A stretch of DNA of 64,000 bases from assembly GCF_900142185.1 (NCBI RefSeq), contig NZ_FQZZ01000003.1, positions 248,001 through 312,000 on the forward strand. Reading direction: 5' to 3'. The notes under the pieces are model-generated. The model made no database searches. It was given only the letters and a program-made list of their open reading frames with translations, and was not told the origin of the DNA. Origin of the DNA: Lutimaribacter pacificus. Its GTDB lineage: Bacteria; Pseudomonadota; Alphaproteobacteria; Rhodobacterales; Rhodobacteraceae. Both the position numbers and the translations under genes were made by a program. Shown here piece after piece: positions 25,879 through 34,562 of this stretch (position 1 is its first letter; every line of letters begins with the position of its first letter).

Positions 25879-26179
25879 TCAGTCCTTCCTTGCAAGCGAC
25901 CGCCCGGGGATCGGGCGACAGCGAACACGGCGTGGCCTGTCCAGGCCCCGTCGAGCAGCGTTTCTTGTCGCAAAATACACCGGCTGCCAGCATCCTCCGG
26001 CTCGGGTGCGTCAGGTGTTTCATGTCATATGAGCGACACAATAGCACAAAACAAGGGCACAATCAAAACCCATGCCGGGCCTGTGCCGAATCCGTGGGTT
26101 TCGGCACAAGTCAATCCGGCAAATCGCAGCCGCCCCGCATTCTGACCTTACGTCACGCCGGCCAGCGGGCGCGAATCGG
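25879..26179. other. 300-base gap before carD with one inverted repeat
   Basis: No gene is supported; it should hold the carD promoter and the 3' end of the fdxA transcript. At 26082-26108 TGTGCCGAA and TTCGGCACA form a perfect 9-bp stem with a 9-base loop, without a T-tract. The AT-rich part at 26010-26070 (minus strand TTGTTTTGTGCTATTGTG) is the likeliest promoter zone, but I cannot fix the elements. Confidence 0.4.
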
Positions 26180-26518
26180 TCAGCCGCCCTCGCCCGGCGC
26201 CTCGGAGAAATACTTGCCCAGTTTCTCGGGTTCGCCGTCGCGTTCCTCGGCCTCGGGCAGCGGGTCTTTCTTCGAGATGATGACCGGCCACATTTCCGAG
26301 TATTTCCGGTTGAACTCGACCCATTGCTCCATGTCGGGCTCGGTATCGGGGCGGATCGCGTCGGCGGGGCATTCCGGTTCGCACACGCCGCAGTCGATGC
26401 ATTCGTCGGGATGGATCACCAGCATGTTCTCGCCCTCGTAGAAGCAATCCACTGGGCAGACCTCGACGCAGTCGGTGTATTTGCAGGCGATGCAGTTATC
26501 AATGACGACATAAGTCAT
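26180..26518 (-). CDS. fdxA: 7Fe-type ferredoxin
   Basis: A 112-residue electron carrier with one [3Fe-4S] and one [4Fe-4S] cluster. Cys at 9, 12, 17, 21 and 25 ([17 protein letters not shown]) and 40, 43, 46 and 50 ([11 protein letters not shown]) match FdxA. The C-terminal 50 residues ([15 protein letters not shown]) form the usual extension. It is essential in several alphaproteobacteria. It follows the S4 and helicase genes on the same strand, with 52 bases between it and the S4 gene. Confidence 0.96.
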   Translation of the reverse strand: MTYVVIDNCIACKYTDCVEVCPVDCFYEGENMLVIHPDECIDCGVCEPECPADAIRPDTEPDMEQWVEFNRKYSEMWPVIISKKDPLPEAEERDGEPEKLGKYFSEAPGEGG

Positions 26519-26570
26519 GGGCGTTTCTCATCCTTGACGGTTGCCCCGTGACCTAGACCAGAGGGCGGGA

Positions 26571-26960
26571 TCAATCAAGCACCCTGCGCCGGGCTGCGTC
26601 GATCTTTCGCCGGTCGCGTTTCGTGGGGCGGCCACCATCGCCATGGGCGTTGTCATAGGCCGGGGCGCGGGCGGGCGTTTCGGGGGCGGGATCGCTCAGA
26701 TCGTCGTAAAGCGCCTGCGCCTCGGGGGCCGGTCCGCGCCTGGTGCCGACCGCCACGATCCGCACCACCCGCACGCGATCGCCCTTGGCGAATGTCAGAA
26801 CGTCCCCCGGCCCGACCTTGTGCGCGGGCTTGCCGGCCTTGTCGCGGTTCACCCGCACATGGCCGCCGCTGACCATGTCGGCGGCGATCCCGCGCGATTT
26901 CGCAAACCGCGCGTGATACAGCCACTTGTCCAGCCGGATGCGGGCGACCTCGTCGGACAA
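26571..26960 (-). CDS. S4-domain RNA-binding protein (HslR-like)
   Basis: A 129-residue basic protein. The S4 domain is clear: IRLDKWLYHARFAKSRGIAADMV, then GGHVRVNRDKAGKPAHKVGPGDVL. The C-terminus is Arg/Lys-rich (RPTKRDRRKIDAARRR). HslR (Hsp15) binds 50S subunits carrying nascent chains and recycles them after heat stress. It lies 8 bases after the Suv3-like helicase stop, so the two are probably one transcript, linking an RNA helicase and an RNA-binding protein. Confidence 0.88.
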   Translation of the reverse strand: MSDEVARIRLDKWLYHARFAKSRGIAADMVSGGHVRVNRDKAGKPAHKVGPGDVLTFAKGDRVRVVRIVAVGTRRGPAPEAQALYDDLSDPAPETPARAPAYDNAHGDGGRPTKRDRRKIDAARRRVLD

Positions 26961-26968
26961 CGTGCCGC

Positions 26969-29824
26969 TCAGCCCTTGTCCTTCAACCCCATCAGCGCCG
27001 CTGCGAACGGGTTGTCGGGGTCGATCCGGTCGGATTTCTTCGGCGCGGCGGAATAGGTCTTGGGGCCGGCCTCGCGGCGCGGGCCCTTGCCCTTGGGCGG
27101 CCTGCCCTTGCCTTTTTGCGGCTTGCCGCCACGGCCCTTGTTGCCGTCACGCTCGGGGCGTTTTCCGCCGCCGCTGCGCGCGCGCCCGGCCCAGGTAAAG
27201 GTATAGAACACCTCGGTTTCGGGCGTATCCGCGGCGGTATCCGGCGCCTCGCCCACCGGCGTTTCGCCTTCCGAGGCTTCGGGGATCGCGGGCGCAACCT
27301 CGGCCTCCGCAGGCAGATCCTCGGCCACCGGGGCGATGCCTTCGTCAGCGATCTCCTCGACCTTGTCGGCGATTGTTTCGGGCGTTGCCTCCCCTGCCGC
27401 TTCGGCCTGCTGGTCGGGGGCCTCTGCCACCGCCTGATCCACCGGCTTGACCTTTTCGCGCTCGCCCTTTTCGGCCTTGTAGCCGAGGCCCTGCATCAGG
27501 TCGGCGAACTGTTCCAGTGTCATGCCGGTGATCGACAGCATGTCGGCCGTCGCCTCGAACCCGGCGCGGCTGTCCTGCCCGCGCAGCATGTCGGCCAGCC
27601 GTTCCAGCATGTCGATACGGATCGAGCGTTCGCCCGCCGCGCGATAGCCCGCCATCGCATCGTAGCCTTCGGGCGCCGCCTTGTCGGTCGGCACCGTCAC
27701 CAGCCCCGGCGGCGGCGCCTCGGGGAAGGTATCGAGCCCTTTGGCCAGGCTCCACAACACCAGCCGCAGCCGGGTCGGTGCGGGTTTCAGCAAGAGCGGC
27801 ATGAAGATGGTGAACTGCCCGAACCGCACGCCATGCTTGCGCAGCGCGCCGCGCGCGTCCTGATCCAGCGCCTTGACCTCGTCGGCCACCGCGCCGCGCG
27901 GCAGGATGCCGAGCCCTTCGACCAGCCGGAAGGCGAAACCGCGCGCCAGCCCGGTCAGCGCCTCGTCGCGCGACAGCGCCAGCAGCGGCTCGAACAGGGT
28001 GGCGACCTTGCGATCCACGAAATGCTGCAACCGGCGCTCGACCTTCTGGCGGACATCCGTGCCCGCCTCGTCGTCGACAAAGCCCTGCACCTGCGGCTTG
28101 AGGGGGTCGGCCCCGGCGACAAGCTTGCCCACCGCCTGTTCGCCCCACATCAGCCCGCCCTGTTCGGTAAAGTCGATCTCGGTATCGGGCGCGTTGTAGA
28201 AACGATCGGCACGCAGATGGAATTGCGGCACCAGCGCCTGCAGCGACGCGCTGCGCAGCGTCCTGGCCTCCTGCCCGGTCGCGTCCTTGTCCTGACGGAA
28301 GCGGAACCCTTCCAGACGACCGACGAATTCGCCTTCGACGGTCACTTCACCCTTGTCGTTCACCTCGGCCAAAAGGGCCTCCTTCTGCTTGAGCCGGCGC
28401 AACAGCACGCTGGTGCGCCGATCCACAAATCTTTGTGTCAGACGCATGTGAAGCGCATCTGACAGGCGATCTTCTACCGCGCGGGTTTCGCCACGCCAAT
28501 GACTTTCGTCATTTACCCAGCCCTTGCGCTGCGCAACGTAGGTCCATGTGCGGATATATGCCAGCCGCTTGGACAGCGCGTCGATGTCGCCGTCGGTGCG
28601 GTCGATGCGGCGCACCTGCCGGGCCAGCCAGTCGTCGGGCATGCCGCCGCCCTCGTACAGAAAGCCGAAGATACGCTCCAGCAGGCCCGCATGTTCGGCA
28701 TGGCTGATGCCGCGGAAATCGGGAACGCGGCAGACATCCCACAGCAGCCGGACCGAGGCCGCATCCGAGGCGCGCGCCGCGATTTCGCCCTGTTCGGCCA
28801 GCGCCTTGAGCGCCAGCAGGTCGTCGCTGTCGCGGGTGCGCGTCAGCAATTCGTCGCGCGGCTGCTCCTCGAGCGAGGCGATCAGCGCAGCGGGCGAGCC
28901 GAAACTGAGCGCGGCGTTGCGCCATTGCAGCTTGCGGATGGGGGCAAAGCGGTGATCGCAGATCGCCTGCGCCACCTCCTCGGGGATCGGCGGCGCCTCG
29001 CCGGTGACGCCGAAGGTGCCGTCCGACATGCCCCGCCCCGCGCGCCCGGCAATCTGGGCCAGCTCGTTGGGCGCCAGCGGCCGCATCCGCCGCCCGTCGA
29101 ACTTGCTCAGCGACGAAAAGGCGACGTGGTCGATATCGAGGTTCAGCCCCATCCCGATGGCGTCGGTGGCCACCAGGTAATCGACCTCGCCATTCTGGTA
29201 AAGCTCCACCTGCGCGTTGCGCGTGCGCGGGCTGAGCGCGCCCATCACCACCGCCGCACCGCCCTTCTGGCGCCGCAAAAGCTCGGCGATGGCATATACA
29301 TTTTCAACCGAAAACCCCACGATCGCGCTGCGCGGCTGCATCCGGCTTATCTTTTTCGAACCCAGATAAGAAAGCTGCGACATCCTCTCGCGGTGCATGA
29401 ACTGCACCTCGGGGACCAGCGCCGCGATGGTGGGCCGCATGGTGTCCGAGCCAAGGAAAACCGTTTCGTTCAGCCCCCGCGCCCGCAGCAGCCGGTCGGT
29501 AAAGACATGGCCGCGTTCCGGGTCGGCGCAAAGCTGGATCTCGTCCACCGCCAGGAAATCGCAGCCCAGCCCCTCGGGCATCGCCTCGACCGTGCAGACC
29601 CAGTATTGCGCACGCTCGGGCACGATCCGTTCCTCGCCGGTGACCAGCGCCACCACCGACGGGCCGCGCACCGCGACGATCCTGTCATAGACCTCGCGCG
29701 CAAGCAGCCGCAGCGGCAGCCCGATGATGCCGGTGCGATAGCCCAGCATCCGCTCGATCGCGTAATGGGTCTTGCCGGTATTCGTCGGCCCGAGGACCGC
29801 CGTTATCCGCTCGTTCCGGGCCAT
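26969..29824 (-). CDS. Suv3-like superfamily 2 RNA/DNA helicase
   Basis: A 951-residue Ski2-like helicase, the alphaproteobacterial relative of the mitochondrial degradosome helicase SUV3. Helicase motifs: AVLGPTNTGKTHYAIERML (Walker A, residues about 9-27), AVDEIQLCAD (motif II), LATDAIGMGLNLDIDHVAFSSL-type motif V (ATDAIGMGLNLDID) and QIAGRAGRG (motif VI). The C-terminus has an acidic low-complexity stretch, then a Gly/Lys/Arg-rich tail (GNKGRGGKPQKGKGRPPKGK), likely RNA-binding. The role is probably RNA turnover; no exonuclease gene adjoins it. Confidence 0.9.
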   Translation of the reverse strand: MARNERITAVLGPTNTGKTHYAIERMLGYRTGIIGLPLRLLAREVYDRIVAVRGPSVVALVTGEERIVPERAQYWVCTVEAMPEGLGCDFLAVDEIQLCADPERGHVFTDRLLRARGLNETVFLGSDTMRPTIAALVPEVQFMHRERMSQLSYLGSKKISRMQPRSAIVGFSVENVYAIAELLRRQKGGAAVVMGALSPRTRNAQVELYQNGEVDYLVATDAIGMGLNLDIDHVAFSSLSKFDGRRMRPLAPNELAQIAGRAGRGMSDGTFGVTGEAPPIPEEVAQAICDHRFAPIRKLQWRNAALSFGSPAALIASLEEQPRDELLTRTRDSDDLLALKALAEQGEIAARASDAASVRLLWDVCRVPDFRGISHAEHAGLLERIFGFLYEGGGMPDDWLARQVRRIDRTDGDIDALSKRLAYIRTWTYVAQRKGWVNDESHWRGETRAVEDRLSDALHMRLTQRFVDRRTSVLLRRLKQKEALLAEVNDKGEVTVEGEFVGRLEGFRFRQDKDATGQEARTLRSASLQALVPQFHLRADRFYNAPDTEIDFTEQGGLMWGEQAVGKLVAGADPLKPQVQGFVDDEAGTDVRQKVERRLQHFVDRKVATLFEPLLALSRDEALTGLARGFAFRLVEGLGILPRGAVADEVKALDQDARGALRKHGVRFGQFTIFMPLLLKPAPTRLRLVLWSLAKGLDTFPEAPPPGLVTVPTDKAAPEGYDAMAGYRAAGERSIRIDMLERLADMLRGQDSRAGFEATADMLSITGMTLEQFADLMQGLGYKAEKGEREKVKPVDQAVAEAPDQQAEAAGEATPETIADKVEEIADEGIAPVAEDLPAEAEVAPAIPEASEGETPVGEAPDTAADTPETEVFYTFTWAGRARSGGGKRPERDGNKGRGGKPQKGKGRPPKGKGPRREAGPKTYSAAPKKSDRIDPDNPFAAALMGLKDKG

Positions 29825-29840
29825 GCCGCCCCCGCCTGTG

Positions 29841-30401
29841 TCAGAGTTCGCGGCCTTCGACCTCGGCCTTCAGCCGGGCGCGCGCCGCCCTGGCCTCGTC
29901 GTAATGCGGGTGCATCTGCAGGACAAGCGCATAGGTCTCGTAGGCCAGCGCGGGCTTGTCCAGCTGCTCCAGCACGGTGCCCAGCCCGTAAAGCGCGTCG
30001 AAATGATGCGGGTTCAGCATCAGCGCCTGTTCCAGGTCGGCCAGCGCCGGGCCGGCCAGCCCTTCGGCGAAATAGGCCTGCGCGCGGCCGTGATAGGCCT
30101 CGGCGAAATCCGGCGCATGGTCGATCACGGCCGAGAAATGGTCGATCGCCGCCGCGGTCTCGCCCCGCTCCAGCGCGTCCTGCCCGCGTTTCAGCACCAG
30201 GTCCATCGCGTCCGAACCGCTTTGCGCCCATTTCATGCGAATCTCGCGCGTGATACCCTTGGAATCCACCGCCTCGGCGTCTTTCAGCCGGTCGTATAGC
30301 GGGGTCAGCGCCGCCTCGTCCGCCGTCACGGGTAAGGAATACGTGACTGTCAGCAAGGCTGCCGCGACGATATGTTTGATGATCGGGGGCCACGTGCTCA
30401 T
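29841..30401 (-). CDS. Secreted TPR-repeat protein
   Basis: A 186-residue protein with a signal peptide (MSTWPPIIKHIVAAALLTVTYSLPVTA) and three tetratricopeptide repeats: GQDALERGETAAAIDHFSAV, AYHGRAQAYFAEGLAGPALA and LYGLGTVLEQLDKPALAYET, so it probably scaffolds protein contacts in the periplasm. The start at 30401 is the only in-frame ATG before the signal peptide. The gene is 16 bases upstream of the helicase start and may be co-transcribed. It is divergent from the SCP2 gene. Partner unknown. Confidence 0.8.
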   Translation of the reverse strand: MSTWPPIIKHIVAAALLTVTYSLPVTADEAALTPLYDRLKDAEAVDSKGITREIRMKWAQSGSDAMDLVLKRGQDALERGETAAAIDHFSAVIDHAPDFAEAYHGRAQAYFAEGLAGPALADLEQALMLNPHHFDALYGLGTVLEQLDKPALAYETYALVLQMHPHYDEARAARARLKAEVEGREL

Positions 30402-30470
30402 AACGTGTAAAAGTGTAATGCACCTTCGGGGGAATACCAGCCCCCGCCAGATCAAAAAGGGATGATCGAG

Positions 30471-30761
30471 ATGAGCAACGTGATCGAGGCCGCCGTCGCG
30501 GCCCTGAACGACAAGCTGGGCGGAACCGATTTCGACGGGTCGGCGAAATTCGTCATCGAAGGCGAAGGCGCCGTTGTCGTCGATTCGTCGGGCGCGCGCG
30601 CCAGCGACGAAGAGGCCGACGTGACCCTGACCGCCGATACCGACACCTTCCAGTCGATGATGTCGGGCGATCTGAACCCCACCGCGGCCTTCATGTCGGG
30701 CAAGCTCAGCGTCGATGGCGACATGGGCATGGCGATGAAGCTGGGCACGATCCTGGGCTGA
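30471..30761 (+). CDS. SCP2 sterol-binding domain protein
   Basis: A 96-residue protein with the SCP2 fold: FDGSAKFVIEGEGAVVVDS, then TLTADTDTFQSMMSGDLNPTAAFMSGKLSVDGDMGMAMKLG at the end, which is the lipid-pocket segment. Such small proteins may carry acyl chains or sterol-like lipids. AAGGG lies 10 bases before the ATG at 30471, better spaced than for the in-frame ATG at 30462. The hydrolase start lies 7 bases after its stop, so the two probably work on one lipid substrate. Confidence 0.9.
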   Translation: MSNVIEAAVAALNDKLGGTDFDGSAKFVIEGEGAVVVDSSGARASDEEADVTLTADTDTFQSMMSGDLNPTAAFMSGKLSVDGDMGMAMKLGTILG

Positions 30762-30768
30762 CCCGACC

Positions 30769-31719
30769 GTGAAGCCTGCGCCGTTCTTTGCCGATCTTGC
30801 CGACGGGCCCGGAACCGGCGCAGCCTGGTGGCTGACCGCGGATGACGGCCCGCGCATCCGCGTGGGCGCATGGCCGCTCGACGGCGCGAAAGGCACCGCG
30901 CTGATCTTTCCCGGCCGCACCGAGTATATCGAGAAATACGGCCGCGCCGCCCGCGACCTGGCGGCGCGCGGCTATGCCACGCTGGCGATCGACTGGCGCG
31001 GGCAGGGCCTGGCCGACAAGGCGCTCGACGATCCGGCCACCGGCCATGTGGAGCGGTTCACCGACTACCGGAACGACGTGGCCGCCGCGCTGCGCGCCGC
31101 CGAAACGCTGGACCTGCCCCGCCCCTGGCACCTGATCGCGCATTCCATGGGCGGCTGCATCGGGCTGCGCGCGCTGTACGAGGGCCTGCCGGTCAACACA
31201 TGCGTATTTTCCGCGCCGATGTGGGGGATCACCATGCCGGCCCGGAAACGCCCCGTCGCCTGGGCGCTGGGGTGGAGCACGCTGCACCTGCGGCTGGGCA
31301 CCGCGATGGCCCCCGGCACCAGCCCCCGGCATTACGTCGCCAGCGAACCGTTCGAGGGCAATCCGCTGACCACCGACCCCGAAATGTTCGACTATATGCG
31401 CCGGCATCTCGAAGCCGAGCCCGCGCTGGCCCTTGGCGGCCCGTCGATCCGCTGGGTCTATGCCGCGCTGTCCGAGATGCGCAACCTTGCCCGGCGCCCC
31501 GCGCCCGGCCTGCCCTGCCTGACCTTTCTCGGCACCGGGGAAACCATCGTCGATCCGGGCCGGATCAGGGCGCGCATGGCCAACTGGCCCGGTGGCGAGC
31601 TGCGCATGATCGCGGGCGCCGAACACGAGGTGATGATGGAAACCCCGCCGATCCGCGCCGATTTCTTCGACCGCGCGGCGGCGCTGTTCGACGCACATCG
31701 CGGCACCGCCCCGGCCTGA
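30769..31719 (+). CDS. Alpha/beta hydrolase (lysophospholipase/monoglyceride lipase-like)
   Basis: A 316-residue serine hydrolase. The nucleophile is S126 in AHSMGG, a variant elbow with Ala in place of the first Gly of G-x-S-x-G. Likely partners are the Asp in GTGETIVDPGRI and the His in GAEHEVMME. The segment FPGRTEYIEKYGRAARDLAARGYATLAIDWRGQG resembles the PldB/monoglyceride lipase group. The start is GTG at 30769, 7 bases after the SCP2 stop. A lipid ester is the likely substrate. Confidence 0.85.
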   Translation: MKPAPFFADLADGPGTGAAWWLTADDGPRIRVGAWPLDGAKGTALIFPGRTEYIEKYGRAARDLAARGYATLAIDWRGQGLADKALDDPATGHVERFTDYRNDVAAALRAAETLDLPRPWHLIAHSMGGCIGLRALYEGLPVNTCVFSAPMWGITMPARKRPVAWALGWSTLHLRLGTAMAPGTSPRHYVASEPFEGNPLTTDPEMFDYMRRHLEAEPALALGGPSIRWVYAALSEMRNLARRPAPGLPCLTFLGTGETIVDPGRIRARMANWPGGELRMIAGAEHEVMMETPPIRADFFDRAAALFDAHRGTAPA

Positions 31720-31831
31720 GCGGGTCAGCCGAAACCGCAGGCAAACGCCACCGGCGCGACACGGCCAGGGTTGAGGCCCCGGCCCCCACGCCATATGTCT
31801 GGGCACAAGCGACAGAACAAAGGACCGCACC

Positions 31832-33652
31832 ATGTTCCACCTGCCCTTCCCCGTCCGCGATGCCAACGCCGCCTCCGGCTCCGGCAACCTGGGCGATTTG
31901 CCCGAATGGGATCTGACCGACCTCTACAAGGGCGAGGACGACCCGCAGCTGCAAACGGACCTGGACTGGCTGGAACGGGAATGCGCCGCCTTCGCCGCGG
32001 ATTACGAGGGCAAGCTGGATACGCTCGACGCCGTGGGCCTGCTGGGCTGCGTGCAGCGCAACGAAAGGATCAGCGCCATCGCCGGGCGCATCATGTCTTT
32101 CGCGGGCCTGCGTTACTACCAGCTGACCACCGATGCGGGCCGGGCGAAATTCCTGTCGGACGCACAGGAAAAGATCACCAATTTCACCACGCCGCTGGTG
32201 TTCTTCACGCTGGAGCTGAACCGGATCGACGATGCGCGGCTGGATGCGATGCTGGCCGATAACGCCGATCTGGGCCGTTACCGCGCGGTTTTCGACCGAA
32301 TCCGCGCGATGAAGCCCTATCAGCTGTCCGACGAGCTGGAAAAATTCCTGCACGACCTGGGCGTGGTGGGCGATGCATGGGAACGGCTGTTCGACGAAAC
32401 CATCGCCGGGCTGGGCTTCGAGGTGGATGGCGAGCCGCTGAATATCGAGGGCACGCTGAACCTGCTGACCGACCATGACCGCGACAGGCGCGAATCCGCC
32501 GCGCGCGAACTGGCCCGCGTTTTCGGCATGAATATCAAGACCTTCGCCCGCGTTCACAACACGCAGGCCAAGGAAAAGGAAGTGATCGACCGCTGGCGCG
32601 GGATGCCCACGGCGCAGACCGCGCGGCACCTGTCCAACGATGTCGAACCCGAGGTGGTCGAGGCGCTGCGCAACGCCGTTGTCGCCGCCTATCCCCGCCT
32701 CAGCCACCGCTATTACGAACTCAAACGCAAGTGGCTGGGCCTCGACCGGATGCAGGTCTGGGACCGCAACGCGCCGCTGCCGATGGACACGCCCCGCATC
32801 GTCGGCTGGGACGAGGCCCGCACCATCGTGACCGAGGCCTATGCCGGGTTCGATCCGCGCATGGCCGATCTGGCCGAACCGTTCTTTACGAAGGGCTGGA
32901 TCGACGCGGGCGTGAAACCGGGCAAGGCGCCCGGCGCCTTCGCGCATCCCACGGTGACGGATGTGCACCCCTACGTGATGCTGAACTATCTTGGCAAGCC
33001 GCGCGACGTGATGACCCTTGCGCATGAGCTGGGCCACGGCGTGCACCAGCGGCTGGCCGCCGACCAGGGCGAAATGCTGTCCTCGACCCCGCTGACGCTG
33101 GCCGAAACCGCCTCGGTGTTCGGCGAGATGCTCACCTTCCGCAAGATGCTGGACAAGGCGAAGGACGACACCGAACGCAAGGTGCTGCTGGCCGGCAAGG
33201 TCGAGGACATGATCAACACCGTGGTCCGCCAGATCGCGTTCTACGATTTCGAATGCAAGCTGCACGAGGCGCGGCGCGGCGGCGAACTGACCCCGGACGA
33301 CATCAACGATATCTGGATGAGCGTTCAGGGCGAATCCCTCGGCCCGGCCTTCGATTTCATGGACGGGTATGAAACCTTCTGGGCCTATATCCCGCATTTC
33401 ATCCACTCGCCCTTCTACGTCTATGCCTATGCCTTCGGCGACGGGCTGGTGAACGCGCTCTACGCCGTCTACGAAGAGGCGCCCGAGGGCTTTCAGGACA
33501 AGTATTTCGACATGCTCAGGGCGGGCGGGTCCAGGCACCACAAGGCGCTGCTGGCGCCCTTCGGGCTGGATGCCTCCGACCCGGAATTCTGGACCAAGGG
33601 CCTGTCGATGATCGAAGCCATGATCGACGAGCTTGAGGCGATGGAGGGGTGA
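31832..33652 (+). CDS. pepF: M3-family oligoendopeptidase (PepF-like)
   Basis: A 606-residue cytosolic zinc peptidase that cuts short peptides. The HExxH motif is in LAHELGHGVHQ (H398, E399, H402), with the downstream Glu in LAETASVFGEMLTF. An all-helical N-terminal domain covers the first 200 residues. Length fits PepF. It overlaps the following GNAT gene by 4 bases (GTGA). It probably recycles peptides inside the cell. Confidence 0.93.
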   Translation: MFHLPFPVRDANAASGSGNLGDLPEWDLTDLYKGEDDPQLQTDLDWLERECAAFAADYEGKLDTLDAVGLLGCVQRNERISAIAGRIMSFAGLRYYQLTTDAGRAKFLSDAQEKITNFTTPLVFFTLELNRIDDARLDAMLADNADLGRYRAVFDRIRAMKPYQLSDELEKFLHDLGVVGDAWERLFDETIAGLGFEVDGEPLNIEGTLNLLTDHDRDRRESAARELARVFGMNIKTFARVHNTQAKEKEVIDRWRGMPTAQTARHLSNDVEPEVVEALRNAVVAAYPRLSHRYYELKRKWLGLDRMQVWDRNAPLPMDTPRIVGWDEARTIVTEAYAGFDPRMADLAEPFFTKGWIDAGVKPGKAPGAFAHPTVTDVHPYVMLNYLGKPRDVMTLAHELGHGVHQRLAADQGEMLSSTPLTLAETASVFGEMLTFRKMLDKAKDDTERKVLLAGKVEDMINTVVRQIAFYDFECKLHEARRGGELTPDDINDIWMSVQGESLGPAFDFMDGYETFWAYIPHFIHSPFYVYAYAFGDGLVNALYAVYEEAPEGFQDKYFDMLRAGGSRHHKALLAPFGLDASDPEFWTKGLSMIEAMIDELEAMEG

Positions 33653-34119
33653 GCGTCACGCTTGCCCCGCTGTCGCGGGACGATCCCGGCCGGGTGGCGC
33701 ATATCCGCGTCCATCCCGACCAGGTCCGGTTTTCCGGCACCGTGGCGCAGGCTTTCGCCGCCGACGAGGCGGGCGTGGATTTCCACGCCATCCTCGAAGG
33801 TCCGCAGCCGGTGGGCTTTTTCAAGATCGACCGGCTTTACCCCGAAACCTACCCCTTCGCGCAGCCGGGCGAGCTGGGCCTGCGCGCCTTCATGGTCGAT
33901 GCCGGGTGCCAGGGCCGGGGCCTTGCCAGCGCCGCGATCCGCGCCCTGCCCGCCTATCTGCGGCGGCACTACCGCGACGCGCCGGCGCTGGTTCTGACGG
34001 TCAACCTGGCCAACCCGGCGGCGATCCGCGCCTATCTCAAGGGCGGGTTCACCGACACGGGCGAAATCTGGCCGCACGGGGCAGCCGGGCCGCAGCAGGT
34101 CATGCGCCTGTCCCTCTGA
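33649..34119 (+). CDS. GNAT-family N-acetyltransferase
   Basis: A 156-residue acetyl-CoA-dependent transferase. The acetyl-CoA loop is in AFMVDAGCQGRGLASAAIRALPAY (Q-G-R-G-L-A), and VNLANPAAIRAYLKGGFTDTG is the usual C-terminal N-x-x-A-x-x-x-Y-x-x-x-G-F segment. It starts with GTG at 33649, overlapping the pepF stop, so translation is coupled. Substrate unknown. Confidence 0.85.
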   Translation: MSVTLAPLSRDDPGRVAHIRVHPDQVRFSGTVAQAFAADEAGVDFHAILEGPQPVGFFKIDRLYPETYPFAQPGELGLRAFMVDAGCQGRGLASAAIRALPAYLRRHYRDAPALVLTVNLANPAAIRAYLKGGFTDTGEIWPHGAAGPQQVMRLSL

Positions 34120-34122
34120 CCG

Positions 34123-34178
34123 CTTCATCGTTCTGGAAATACTCAAAAAACAGCCCCATCCCCGGACACGCCCGGGGG
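34123..34178 (+). repeat. Dispersed intergenic repeat, copy 3
   Basis: CTTCATCGTTCTGGAAATAC core, then CTCAAAAAA and a GC hairpin (CCCCGG/CCGGGG). Read on the minus strand the hairpin leads into TTTTTT, so this copy can end transcription of the DksA-like gene at 34180. It lies in a convergent gap. Confidence 0.6.
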
Positions 34179-34179
34179 A

Positions 34180-34449
34180 TCATTTCAACTGGCTGTCCTT
34201 CGACCCGCGCCGGTTGATCCCCCCGCGCGCCTTGTAGGCGCCATCCCGCTCGGCGGCGCAATCGACGCAGAGCTTGACGCCCGGGATGGCCTGCCGGCGT
34301 TTCCCGGGGATCTCCTCGCCGCATTCGGCGCATTCCGTCAGGCTGTCGCCCACCGGCTTGGGGCGCGCCTGCATCCGCTTCAACTCGTCCTCGATCGAGG
34401 CTTCGATCTGTTCGCTCACCGCGCCGTCGCGGGCCCATCCACCGGCCAT
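34180..34449 (-). CDS. DksA/TraR-type zinc-finger protein (short)
   Basis: An 89-residue protein with the C4 zinc finger CAECGEEIPGKRRQA... CVDC, preceded by a coil (SEQIEASIEDELKRMQARPK). It is shorter than DksA, resembling TraR or YbiI-like relatives that bind the RNA polymerase secondary channel. The N-terminal Asp pair of DksA is not present, so regulation by ppGpp is uncertain. The ATG at 34449 has GGAGGG about 7 bases upstream; an ATG at 34455 is too close to it. Confidence 0.82.
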   Translation of the reverse strand: MAGGWARDGAVSEQIEASIEDELKRMQARPKPVGDSLTECAECGEEIPGKRRQAIPGVKLCVDCAAERDGAYKARGGINRRGSKDSQLK

Positions 34450-34562
34450 GTCCATGCCCTCCGTTCCTGCCAGTTTACCCGAAACAGCCAGCAGCCGCCA
34501 CGTCAGGCTTGGCCCGCCGCGATTTTTGCCGCACCTTTCCGACAAACGCAGGGAGGGACGTC